DNA of 20,545 nt. It comes from Planctomycetaceae bacterium (GTDB taxonomy: Bacteria > Planctomycetota > Planctomycetia > Pirellulales > Pirellulaceae). Where the stretch lies: contig NYXM01000104.1 in NCBI GenBank assembly GCA_002685655.1, positions 1 to 20,545 on the forward strand, given 5' to 3'. A program made the translations under genes and the position numbers. Under the pieces are notes generated by a model. The model had not been told where the DNA came from. It made no database searches and worked only from the letters and a program-made list of their open reading frames with translations. This document shows positions 7,938 to 15,148 of this stretch, piece by piece; within the stretch, counting starts at the first letter, position 1; each line of letters opens with the position of its first letter.

Positions 7938-9531
7938 AACTGAAAAAGTAGAAAGTAAGAACGAGGACTTGCCGGCCGAGCCGCCGCCGCCGCGAGGATC
8001 TTCTCTTGCCGGGCGGGCGTCTTGCTTGAGCTTCATTTTCTTGGCGATCGCGGCGTTAACGATCTGGATCATCATCCTTCGCAGTTCCAGAGATATTCCC
8101 TGGACGTGGGGTTGGTTCGCCTTGATTGCGGTGTTGGTCCTGGTGATTCCATTCGTCGTTTTTCGCGCCATCACACTTTGGATGATGGGTGAACGATCGC
8201 GATTTCCTGATATCGACTACGCCTGGCGAGTGGGTGTCGCAGCGCTCGAAGAAAACGGCATGTCTTTGAATTCGGCTCCGATCTTTGTGATTCTCGGTGC
8301 TGCAGGGGAGCGGCAACGGCAGAACTTGATGAACGCGGCCGGCTATAAATTCCGCGTGGAGGGCGTTCCCAATGGTCCGGCACCACTACACTGGTACGCA
8401 AATCCCGATGTGATCTTTGTCGTTCTGAATGATGTGTGCTGGCTGAGCCAAGCCAACGTGATGGCCCGCCGCGGTCGGCGTGACCAGCCGAAAGCTGGCG
8501 CAAGTGAAGAACCGGGAGCCGAATTTGACTTTCGCGGGACGATTGCACCGCAAGCCCTGACGCAAGTCTCAGAGCAAAGTGAGGGTAAGGGAGGCACCGA
8601 AAGTGGGACCTCAGATGGGCCCTCAGCAGAGAGTTCGGGCGGTCCAGCTTTTGGAGCGGAGCAGTTGCGCGGAACGATGGCACCTCCGTCCGTTGCGGCG
8701 AACGCGGCTGGGCGCTCCACTGCGCCGAGCCCGCCCAGAACTGGTCGATTGAGTTCCCAAAAGTCCACCCAATTGTTGGCGCGATTGCAGGCCGTTTGCA
8801 GCCTCATCCGCCGGGGCAGATATCCCATTTGTCCCATCAATGGGATGCTCGTTCTGCTTCCATTCGAAGTCTTGTCAGGACCGCGCGGTGTGGTGCATGA
8901 AGTCGAGCGAGCGATCGCTGCGGATTTGGCCGCATCACAACGCGAGCTAAGACTACGTTGCCCAATCACTGCCATCGTGACAGGCATGGAACAAGAGAGC
9001 GGATTCCGCGAGTTGATGCGACGCGTTGGACGTCAACGATGTGATCAACAGCGGTTTGGCCAACGATACGACTTACGCAGAGAAGCTACCGTGGGGGAAC
9101 TTGAAAAGTTTGCGGCCCATGTCTGCGGAACTTTTGAAGACTGGGTTTACGTGTTGTTTGGCGAGAAGGACGCCCTCTCTCGTCCCGGCAACGCACTGCT
9201 GTATGCTCTGCTGTGCAAAGTGCGCCGCAGCGTCCAGACACGCCTGGGTAAGGTCCTGGCAGGCGGCTTCGGATACAATCCTGGCCAGGATGAAGACTCA
9301 CGTCTTTTCTTCAGCGGCTGCTACTTCGCGGCAACAGGAGCGAAAGCCGATCGCCAAGCTTTCGTGCGAGGTCTACTGGATAAGCTTCGCGGGGAGCAAG
9401 AGGAGATCGAATGGACCGAAGACGCCCTCTACGAGGATTATCGGCGCCGATCACTAACGCGAGTCGGGTGGGTCGTCAGTTTGGTTTTGACTCTGGCGAT
9501 GGGCGCGTGGTTTGTCTACGACAGATTCTGA
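7927..9531 (+). CDS. tssM: Short TssM/IcmF-like inner-membrane protein lacking the periplasmic domain
   Basis: The 534-aa product follows tssL and looks like only the N-terminal half of TssM (normally about 1,100-1,200 aa). Two helices (about residues 33-51 and 61-79) form a hairpin. A cytoplasmic domain follows with TssM-like core stretches: PIFVILGAAGERQR (118-131) at the P-loop position, DVIFVVLNDVCW near the Walker B position, CPINGMLVLLPFEVL (302-316) like the RPLNGVxL motif, and CPITAIVTGMEQESGFRELM like the PVYVLVTKxDLLxGF motif. The P-loop lacks the usual GK[ST], so nucleotide binding is doubtful. A Ser/Gly/Pro-rich linker (about 185-285) carries two RGT(I/M)AP motifs. A last helix (about 513-534) ends the protein, so the large periplasmic part that binds TssJ is absent. 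Downstream there are only 195 nt before a convergent gene, so this is not a simple frameshift with the rest nearby. Identity as TssM-like rests on motif order, topology and position. Confidence 0.72.
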   Translation: MADETEKVESKNEDLPAEPPPPRGSSLAGRASCLSFIFLAIAALTIWIIILRSSRDIPWTWGWFALIAVLVLVIPFVVFRAITLWMMGERSRFPDIDYAWRVGVAALEENGMSLNSAPIFVILGAAGERQRQNLMNAAGYKFRVEGVPNGPAPLHWYANPDVIFVVLNDVCWLSQANVMARRGRRDQPKAGASEEPGAEFDFRGTIAPQALTQVSEQSEGKGGTESGTSDGPSAESSGGPAFGAEQLRGTMAPPSVAANAAGRSTAPSPPRTGRLSSQKSTQLLARLQAVCSLIRRGRYPICPINGMLVLLPFEVLSGPRGVVHEVERAIAADLAASQRELRLRCPITAIVTGMEQESGFRELMRRVGRQRCDQQRFGQRYDLRREATVGELEKFAAHVCGTFEDWVYVLFGEKDALSRPGNALLYALLCKVRRSVQTRLGKVLAGGFGYNPGQDEDSRLFFSGCYFAATGAKADRQAFVRGLLDKLRGEQEEIEWTEDALYEDYRRRSLTRVGWVVSLVLTLAMGAWFVYDRF

Positions 9532-9697
9532 GGTGCGCCGGCGACCGCCGTGCCCCGGATGAGTCGGTGACATCGGCTCGACATATTTGCCGAAGCGAGC
9601 TCTCTTTCTGCAAATGGAGCGAACCGTGGCGAGACGACAAAAAGAGTTGAATCAGTTCCGCGCGTAGAGCCAGAAGGATGTGCAGGCTCTTGACAAC

Positions 9698-9721
9698 TCC
9701 CGCAGCCCTTTTGGCTGGGGA
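9698..9721 (-). terminator. Possible hairpin terminator between convergent genes
   Basis: The inverted repeat CAGCC-CTTTT-GGCTG (9703-9717) is extended by TCCC/GGGA with one bulged base. It lies 5 nt after the stop of the minus-strand gene ending at 9727 and 166 nt after the tssM-like stop. There is no clear T-tract on either strand, so its role as a terminator is uncertain. Confidence 0.28.
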
Positions 9722-9726
9722 TGGAA

Positions 9727-10149
9727 TCACCAGGATTTCACGGTGAAATACAGCATGACTCCCTTGTCTGACTGCTGCAGATTCTTTGGATCCCCCCACA
9801 CCTTGAGTTCAAACTTCCCTTTCGCATCGCCTACGTCGAATTCGGGCAACGGGATCGTGAACGACGGGGAGCCGCTACCTGGTGGCTTTAACGAAGGCAC
9901 ACCGGTGATCTTTGGGATCGCGCTGGGCGCAGCCTTGGCACTCTGCTTCTTGCCAAGTTTCGCCAACTCTTCTGCGGCGAGTTTAAGAATTTTTTGATCG
10001 ACGCCCTTGCAAACCTCTTTGGCCAGCAAGTCCGCGACCTTCTTCTTGTTCTTTTCACCAGGCACAACCTTGCTCAGTTTCTTCGTCGCCTTCTGACACG
10101 CTGACTCGAGTCCCTTCTTTACTGGTGCTGGTAGTTTCGCCTTACCCAT
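9727..10149 (-). CDS. Unrecognised 140-aa basic protein, T6SS accessory block
   Basis: I do not recognise this protein. The start is well supported (GGAGG, 7 nt before the ATG at 10149). The N-terminal half (about 1-75) is Lys-rich and helical, with two Cys and segments such as ADLLAKEVCKGVDQKILKLA. A Pro/Ser/Ala-rich linker follows (about 76-95), then a C-terminal beta-like stretch (FTIPLPEFDVGD, GKFELKVWGD and VMLYFTVKSW). No signal peptide or membrane helix is visible. It is the last gene of a minus-strand block of five and converges with the tssM-like gene. Small size, no signal and the setting make a T6SS cargo or effector-associated protein possible; this is inference only. Confidence 0.78.
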   Translation of the reverse strand: MGKAKLPAPVKKGLESACQKATKKLSKVVPGEKNKKKVADLLAKEVCKGVDQKILKLAAEELAKLGKKQSAKAAPSAIPKITGVPSLKPPGSGSPSFTIPLPEFDVGDAKGKFELKVWGDPKNLQQSDKGVMLYFTVKSW

Positions 10150-10299
10150 GATTTGTCCTCCGTGGCCACGACTGAAAGCCGGGGCAATGATCGAGAGAAA
10201 TCACCGCGACCAACGTCGGCGTTTGCGGCGGTGTATTGATGACAATCCCGTCTTGACTTGCGGACACTTGGCACTGGCCAAGTTGCATCCGCATCGTTA

Positions 10300-10866
10300 T
10301 CAGTCCCACACCTCTTTTAAGTTCTCGCGGACCTTCAACCCGTCGGCCCCGAAGCCATACAAACCGGAGATTACGAGCATGAAGGACACTTTTTTGTTGT
10401 CTCGGGGCCAGACGCGATCCACGAATGCCGAGACGGGAATACGAACGACGGGATACTCCAAAAAGCCCGCCTTTTTCCAGCCGGCGGGCATGGCCTTTGT
10501 CGCCAGCGCGAGCGGATTGCCGACTGTGATCGAAACGTCATTGTTCATGCGAGCTCGCATGCCGTCCGCCGGGATTTGAAAAATCGCCTCGACTTCCGGT
10601 CCGTTGTACTGAACCGTGCAATCCAGCTTGACGTTGACTTTCTCAATCCGAGTGAGTTCTCCAATCCACTGATACTCGAAGATACGCTTTGTAAGTGGCG
10701 GGACTTTTGGGAGGCTCGCGCGCACCTTGGGGGCGAGATTCTTCGCACGTACCCCGATGGTTGCACTGGGTCCCGTGTACTTAATGTCACCTTTCGACAT
10801 CGTGGAAACCCCGGACTTCACAACCTCGAAGGCGAGTGCGGCCGCAGCAATTGTGGGTTCGCTCAT
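10300..10866 (-). CDS. Unrecognised 188-aa beta-rich protein, T6SS accessory block
   Basis: I do not recognise this family. A ribosome site (AAGGA, about 8 nt before the ATG at 10866) supports the start. After a short Ala-rich helix (TIAAAALAFEVV, residues 5-16), which is too short and acidic for a signal peptide, the rest looks beta-rich with alternating hydrophobic residues (VNVKLDCTVQYNG, VEAIFQIPADGM, VRIPVSAFVDRVW and KKVSFMLVISGLYGFGAD). No cysteine cluster, catalytic motif or membrane helix stands out. It lies 150 nt upstream of the 140-aa gene and 41 nt downstream of the peptidoglycan-binding-domain gene, all on the minus strand. The context suggests a tail-associated or cargo protein, not established. 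Confidence 0.78.
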   Translation of the reverse strand: MSEPTIAAAALAFEVVKSGVSTMSKGDIKYTGPSATIGVRAKNLAPKVRASLPKVPPLTKRIFEYQWIGELTRIEKVNVKLDCTVQYNGPEVEAIFQIPADGMRARMNNDVSITVGNPLALATKAMPAGWKKAGFLEYPVVRIPVSAFVDRVWPRDNKKVSFMLVISGLYGFGADGLKVRENLKEVWD

Positions 10867-10907
10867 TTTCCATTTCCTTCCCTTGCTGTAACTGCTTTAT
10901 GAAAAGT

Positions 10908-11219
10908 CTAGGTTGTTAGCGAATCGATGCCCTTAAAAGCGTCCGCTTTGGGGGCTGGCGCGGCCTTGCCCGAAATGCTGGGTAAATTGAGCTTATCCTT
11001 GATCTTCTCGTTCTGCTCGTCAGAAGCCGCCGCCGTCTTCTTGTCAAAGACACCGCTGACTTTCAGCTTGTTGTTCTTCTGATAGTCTTTGAGTGCTTTC
11101 TCGGTCACGGGCCCGAAGGTACCATCCAACTTCAGCTTCGGCGATTTCTTCTGATTATTTAGTGTCTTCTGGAGTTCTTTAACATCCTTTCCCTTCGAGC
11201 CTTTCTTCAGATCTGCCAT
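10908..11219 (-). CDS. Small peptidoglycan-binding-domain protein without signal peptide
   Basis: The 103-aa product is essentially one PG_binding_1-type domain: LKKGSKGKDVKELQKTLN (residues 4-21), DGTFGPVTEKALKDYQKN (32-49) and GVFDKKTAAA (56-65) follow the usual G-x-x-G-xx-V-xx-LQ ... DG-x-FGPxTxxA-Vxx-FQ pattern. A linker and a short tail ending in DAFKGIDSLTT follow. There is no signal peptide, lipobox or membrane helix, although such domains normally act on the cell wall. In a T6SS island this suggests either a cargo carried to the periplasm of the producer or a target cell, or a wall-recognising part of the spike or envelope complex. The ribosome site GGAGAG lies 7 nt before the ATG at 11219. 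The domain call is firm; the role is inferred. Confidence 0.85.
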   Translation of the reverse strand: MADLKKGSKGKDVKELQKTLNNQKKSPKLKLDGTFGPVTEKALKDYQKNNKLKVSGVFDKKTAAASDEQNEKIKDKLNLPSISGKAAPAPKADAFKGIDSLTT

Positions 11220-11438
11220 CGAACATCTCTCCTATGTAAAGTCTCGAATTCGACGCAAGGCGACAAATTGCAAATAGATCCAGGCAGCAAGTATGCAGAG
11301 TTATTCGACCCGCCACAACATTTGGGGCGAATAATCTACACGATTTTGAATACTGCTGAGCGCGGACGGAAACTACCGGTGAGTCTTCCTTGTCCTAAAA
11401 TCGCTTGGCCTTGTCTCGTCATTTGCGGGGAACTCTTC

Positions 11439-12302
11439 CTAAAGCAGAGCAAGTGGCGAAGAGTCTGTCAGGATCGTCGCCGATTGGAGAACTGCTGGAT
11501 ATCCGCTCATTTGCTGGATCGTCCGAATCCTCGCCGCGTGGGCGGAGAGTGGACAAGAACGGCCGTGGATATCGTCCGTTTGGATCGCTTTTTGAACAAT
11601 CTTATCCAGCGGACCAAAGTCATCATTGGTCGCAAACAAGATAGCGGCATACCCACCGTCAACAGGCAGAATGAGCACTGATTGAAAGGACGCACACAGC
11701 GTTTTGATTTTATCGAAATATCGACCGTCGCTGTAATGAAGGTTAATAACCACAATTCCGTCGCTGACCATATTCCTTTTGCAGACTGCGAAGAATTCTC
11801 TTGTGCTAAGACCGGCTGGAAATACGCCGGTCCCGTTCGAGGCATCGACAACGATCAGATCGTACAACGTTTCTGATCGAGGCCTCTCCAAGAACCGACG
11901 ACCGTCCTCAAGGTGAACCTGCAACTTGGCATCGAGCTTTGCACCGAAGAACTCTTTGGCCACTTCGACCACGTCAGCATCCGTCTCCGTACATGTGATC
12001 GTCATTTCCCGTTTGAAACGACGAAAAGTCATCGGAATGCGCCCGCCGCCAAAGCCGACGACGTGGACGTTTGCGGCATCACCTTTAAGGACCACAGCCA
12101 ACATCATCGCTTGTGTGTAAGGCGAAACCAAGTAGGTTGGCTCATCGGGCTTAATCCGAGCTTGTATTTCCTCGCTGACGCCCTCAAAGAACACCAAGTG
12201 AAGATGATCGCCTTGTTTAATGACACTTAGTTTGTGGCGAGAATCGGGGAGCTCATGAATTACGCCGTCGGGCATGTCTTGGTAGGGATTGTTAGCGGTC
12301 AT
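11439..12302 (-). CDS. Spermidine-synthase-like / Rossmann methyltransferase-fold protein
   Basis: The product (287 aa from the ATG at 12302) has the SAM-binding fold of the spermidine synthase superfamily: VHVVGFGGGRIPM (about 79-91) as the glycine loop, TETDADVVEVAKEFF (105-119) with the acidic pair after beta 2, LEDGRRFL (131-138), and YDLIVVDASNGTGVF (147-161). In true aminopropyltransferases the loop is normally GGGDG and the active site DSSD; here they read GGGRI and DASN. Polyamine synthesis is therefore doubtful and a divergent transferase is more likely. No signal peptide is visible. The start is uncertain: an in-frame ATG at 12326 adds 8 residues encoded by an exact copy of DNA from the upstream gene, and neither start has a well-spaced ribosome site. 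It is unusual inside a T6SS accessory block. Confidence 0.8.
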   Translation of the reverse strand: MTANNPYQDMPDGVIHELPDSRHKLSVIKQGDHLHLVFFEGVSEEIQARIKPDEPTYLVSPYTQAMMLAVVLKGDAANVHVVGFGGGRIPMTFRRFKREMTITCTETDADVVEVAKEFFGAKLDAKLQVHLEDGRRFLERPRSETLYDLIVVDASNGTGVFPAGLSTREFFAVCKRNMVSDGIVVINLHYSDGRYFDKIKTLCASFQSVLILPVDGGYAAILFATNDDFGPLDKIVQKAIQTDDIHGRSCPLSAHAARIRTIQQMSGYPAVLQSATILTDSSPLALL

Positions 12303-12322
12303 CGGTAAGAAATAGTCCCTTC
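12301..12322. repeat. Copy 1 of an exact 22-bp direct repeat
   Basis: This begins ATCGGTAAGAAAT and ends AGTCCCTTC, and is identical to 12602-12623 in the same orientation (period 301 bp). This copy lies at the start of the spermidine-synthase-like gene and includes two bases of its ATG at 12302. Confidence 0.9.
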
Positions 12323-12388
12323 CCATTGACGTGTCATGAGAGTGTCACTAGAGATAGACCAACCTGCTCACCTTGCGGCGCGAACAGA

Positions 12389-13228
12389 CTACTTCAGGTC
12401 ACGCTGCCGGTTCCCATGGCACGTTATGAGCCATTCTTTGGTGAAAGATTTCATTGGCGTCGAGACATTGATAGATATGAGAAGTGGTATCGCGCCAACC
12501 ACCGCCTTACGCGAACCGGAGTTGAATGGTTGCCCTTTGACGCTCGCCTCGACGCTGACGGTGTATCCCCACATCGTGTTCGCGTCTGCCCAGACACCGC
12601 AATCGGTAAGAAATAGTCCCTTCGCGGTGTCCGACTGTCCGTTCCAGCGATACCGTAGTTGGAATCGTAGTTCGACGGCGTCCTCGTTCAACCGGTTCTT
12701 GACGACGTAGGACCAACTCGTGGTCTCAGCTTTCCATCCAGATAGATTCTTGGCTGACATGCCCTTGGGGATGGCTTGACACGATCGCCGCTTGGCAGCA
12801 CCGTCTGGCTTGCCATCCTTCACGATGGTCCACGCCCGATCCAAGCCGTTAACGAGCGTAATTGGGTCCTGGGGATCAGCCGATGGGGCTTTGACCCCGG
12901 ACACTGTGGAAAGGCCCTTCACTGAGTCGGACTTGATCGTGAGATGACCTTCAGTCCCTTTGGTCTGTTCATCAGCCAGTTTTTCCATTTCGGCCAGCAG
13001 CTCTTGAACGTTCTTGTCCTTCGCTTTCTTGAACTCCTGCTGCACTTTGGCAATCGCCGACTTCAACCTGCCGACGGATTTGAAGTAGCTCCGAGCGTCA
13101 CCCGACTTCACGATTGCGTCGCGGCACTTGGAAAAGTCCTTGAGCGCTTTCTCAACCGCACTTGTGCTAGTAGAGTCCGGCCCGTTCTTTTTCCACCACG
13201 TCGGGTCCAAGCGTACCTTATGCGCCAT
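12389..13228 (-). CDS. Unrecognised 279-aa protein, T6SS accessory block
   Basis: I do not recognise this family. I took the ATG at 13228 (MAHKVRLDP) because GGGGA lies 8 nt upstream; a longer TTG-start form would add 5 residues. The N-terminal part (about 20-95) is a charged helical region (VEKALKDFSKCRDAIVKSGD, VQELLAEMEKLADEQ), perhaps a coiled coil. A linker leads to a C-terminal part rich in beta strands and tryptophans (WKAETTSWSYVVKNRLN, LRFQLRYRWNGQ and GVWADANTMWGYTVSVEA). No signal peptide or membrane helix is seen. It is the first gene of the five-gene minus-strand block and lies downstream of the hcp genes, so an effector, adaptor or structural role tied to Hcp is possible. A 22-bp segment inside it is duplicated near the next gene's start. 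Confidence 0.8.
   Translation of the reverse strand: MAHKVRLDPTWWKKNGPDSTSTSAVEKALKDFSKCRDAIVKSGDARSYFKSVGRLKSAIAKVQQEFKKAKDKNVQELLAEMEKLADEQTKGTEGHLTIKSDSVKGLSTVSGVKAPSADPQDPITLVNGLDRAWTIVKDGKPDGAAKRRSCQAIPKGMSAKNLSGWKAETTSWSYVVKNRLNEDAVELRFQLRYRWNGQSDTAKGLFLTDCGVWADANTMWGYTVSVEASVKGQPFNSGSRKAVVGAIPLLISINVSTPMKSFTKEWLITCHGNRQRDLK
12602..12623. repeat. Copy 2 of the exact 22-bp direct repeat
   Basis: Identical to 12301-12322. Here it lies inside the 279-aa gene and encodes the residues KGLFLTD on the minus strand, so this is probably the parental copy. Confidence 0.9.
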
Positions 13229-13440
13229 GAGTGTCATCCCCAAACGCGATCACAGCTCTCTAGAGGTTCAACTGATTGGGGCGGTATCCAACTGCGGCCT
13301 CTTCGCTCGCCCCGGCCGGACGTCAAGGGAGTTCAGCTTAAGATCTTAAATTGCTTCGCAGCGCCTGTGACTGCCTTTCTGACTAGCGACCGGCGTCATG
13401 CAACTTCGGGCGTTACATCTTCATGACCAAGGGCGAAAGT

Positions 13441-14127
13441 TCATGTCTTCTTTGGAAAATTGGGGAAGTAATCCTGCTTCATTTCCTTCAAGTCCCATGG
13501 TTTATTTTTTGCCTGGTTCCAACCAGCGATGTCGGTCGGAAGGACATCTCCAGTTTTGCCGAGGCCTCGATAGCAAGTTGCTGCTTTCTCATAAAGCAAT
13601 TCCAAGGTCTCTTCGGGACGACTGTCTCCACTTGCCCGGATGCTCCAATTCTTGATTTCCACCTTCTCAAGATGAACCAAGAAGTGGCTCACGATGGACA
13701 TCCTCTCCTCCGTCCAAACGCTTCCCACATGGTGAATGTCCACCATCAGGTTCGTTAGCTTCTTCTTTTCTGCTTCCGACAGGCTCGGCAGCCCTTTGGC
13801 ACCCGCCTTATGTACCATGGACAGGAACATCAGATTGCAGGTGCCCGAATCGACGGGTTTGCTCACGCTGATAATCGCCTCGGGTTTCTTGTTGGGCTCC
13901 GTTCCGCCAGTTCCACCGGTACGACCCGTACCACCCGTACCACCCGTACCACCCGTACGACCAGTACCACCAGTACCACCCGCCCCACCAGTCGAGGAAT
14001 TGCTGGCTGGCTCGATTTTAAAGCTGAAATCATCTATTGGAAACCAACCACCAGGTTCCCAGCACAACTCCTCATAGCCATCGATCTCGCACATTCCGAT
14101 GACGTAATCTATTCGCATCAACAACAT
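13441..14127 (-). CDS. hcp: Hcp-like tube protein with Gly-Gly-Thr repeat insertion
   Basis: Hcp hexamers stack into the inner tube and can carry effectors in their lumen. The 228-aa product keeps Hcp landmarks: an N-terminal strand (MLLMRIDYVIG), GGWFPIDDFSF (26-36), SVSKPVDSGTCNLMF, a strand near FLVHLEKVEIKNWSI, and ETLELLYEKAATCYRG corresponding to the usual SLNYGKIxxxY region. Between the second strand and the SVSKPVD strand it carries an extra about 45 residues, including ten Gly-X-Thr/Ala triplets (47-76). A family-specific tail follows the core (AGWNQAKNKPWDL), so it exceeds the usual about 160-170 aa. AGGA about 8 nt upstream supports the ATG at 14127. It is the last of three tandem hcp-like genes. 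Confidence 0.8.
   Translation of the reverse strand: MLLMRIDYVIGMCEIDGYEELCWEPGGWFPIDDFSFKIEPASNSSTGGAGGTGGTGRTGGTGGTGGTGRTGGTGGTEPNKKPEAIISVSKPVDSGTCNLMFLSMVHKAGAKGLPSLSEAEKKKLTNLMVDIHHVGSVWTEERMSIVSHFLVHLEKVEIKNWSIRASGDSRPEETLELLYEKAATCYRGLGKTGDVLPTDIAGWNQAKNKPWDLKEMKQDYFPNFPKKT
13900..13989 (-). repeat. In-frame 9-bp tandem repeat (10 units) inside an hcp-like gene
   Basis: Ten consecutive 9-nt units read, on the coding strand, GGT-GGT-ACG with small variants. They encode GGA, GGT and GRT triplets (residues 47-76), a Gly-X-Y pattern. Three central units are identical. Units of 9 nt keep the frame when the copy number changes. Confidence 0.93.
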
Positions 14128-14329
14128 GGCAAGATTCCTACAGCATCATGCGATCTAGCGGGGAGATGATCAGAAATTGTGTTCTAGTTGAATTCATCCT
14201 GCTTAGACGCGGTGACGTATTAATCAACCGAACGAACTCTCAAGACCTAGCTGGCAGAGCTGGTGTCGTACCAGATCTCCAATTTCATTCATCAGCGGCC
14301 TAACAAGGCTGGTAATCAAGACTCTCGCA

Positions 14330-14959
14330 TCACAGGGTCTGGACCAGATCCTGGTAGTACCTCCAGCGTTCGTTCTTCCACAAGCTCCACCCGTCCTCCT
14401 GGGCCGGATCCAGGAAGCTACCTTGAGATCCCTGGTAACACATGGCTCCTTTTCCATATTGCAGTTCTACGCTCTCGGTGGGTCTGCCATCTCCGGAACC
14501 ACTCACTTCCCACGATGTGATGAAGACATCCTGGAGATACACCCTTAGTTGACAGTAGACCGTCTTTTCCTCGTCACTCATTGACCCGATGACGTGGATC
14601 TCCGCGTCGAGCGTCGTCGCCGTACCAGGCGGCGCTGGCAGCTCCATGGCGTGCCTCATCAGATACACCGTCGTCGCATCGACAGCTTTGGAAATCTGCA
14701 TTTTCGTAATGGCGTCATCCTTCTTCTTGTCAGCAGTTTGGCGAGTCTGGGCCACAGGCGAGCCCGTCTGCTGCGAGGCATCATTTCCCCTATTTTCCTT
14801 GTTCTTCTTGCGCTCCTTCTCCGCCTTGATGGCCCCTGCAAGCTCCTCCATGCTAACATTGAATCCGAAGTTGAAACCTTCGATGGGGAACCAGCCGCCC
14901 TTTTCGTAACCTGTGATCTCACAGTTGCCAGGCAGTTTACCAATACGCATCAAAATCAT
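14330..14959 (-). CDS. hcp: Hcp-like tube protein with charged loop insertion
   Basis: This 209-aa product is a second Hcp paralogue. It opens MILMRIGKLPG, has GGWFPIEGFNFGF (21-33) and MQISKAVDATTVYLMRHA (86-103), then IHVIGSM and a strand pair around YCQLRVYLQDVFITSWEV, and ESVELQYGKGAMCYQG, which matches the Hcp C-terminal strand. An about 48-residue insertion (36-83) is strongly charged and probably disordered (KAEKERKKNKENRG and TADKKKDD), at the same place as the Gly-rich insertion of the neighbour. The C-terminal tail (SLWKNERWRYY) parallels the tails of the other two. The ribosome site before the ATG at 14959 is weak. It lies 202 nt upstream of the Gly-rich hcp and 189 nt downstream of the first hcp. 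Confidence 0.8.
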   Translation of the reverse strand: MILMRIGKLPGNCEITGYEKGGWFPIEGFNFGFNVSMEELAGAIKAEKERKKNKENRGNDASQQTGSPVAQTRQTADKKKDDAITKMQISKAVDATTVYLMRHAMELPAPPGTATTLDAEIHVIGSMSDEEKTVYCQLRVYLQDVFITSWEVSGSGDGRPTESVELQYGKGAMCYQGSQGSFLDPAQEDGWSLWKNERWRYYQDLVQTL

Positions 14960-15148
14960 CGGAGATCACTCGGTGAGCAACCAAATGCCTTGCAAGATTC
15001 CCAGTGGGCAATCCGGCTTATGGGTGGACGGTGACTATCGGGTGGAAGCCTATCTCAATTGCTGGTGGCAAACCCCACAGGCACGACAGTTGGCTTAGCG
15101 GATGCAAAGCGCACTTTCGAAAACTGCAGCTCGACTTCTCGCAGGCAC

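Noticed and set aside
8343..8987. 214-codon minus-strand frame opposite the tssM-like gene
   Set aside because: Antisense shadow; Pro/Arg/Ser-rich composition and no motif, while the plus frame has membrane helices and TssM-like motifs.
13338..13349. Perfect 12-bp palindrome TTAAGATCTTAA upstream of the 279-aa gene
   Set aside because: Could be an operator, but a single short AT-rich palindrome without a second copy or linked regulator is not enough.
13900..13989. Repeat array considered as CRISPR or short mobile element
   Set aside because: Units are 9 nt, contiguous and in frame in an hcp-like gene; there are no spacers or cas genes.
14589..15034. Plus-strand frames of 106 and 146 codons opposite an hcp-like gene
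   Set aside because: Shadows of the minus-strand Hcp paralogue, which aligns with its neighbours in strand order and tail motif.
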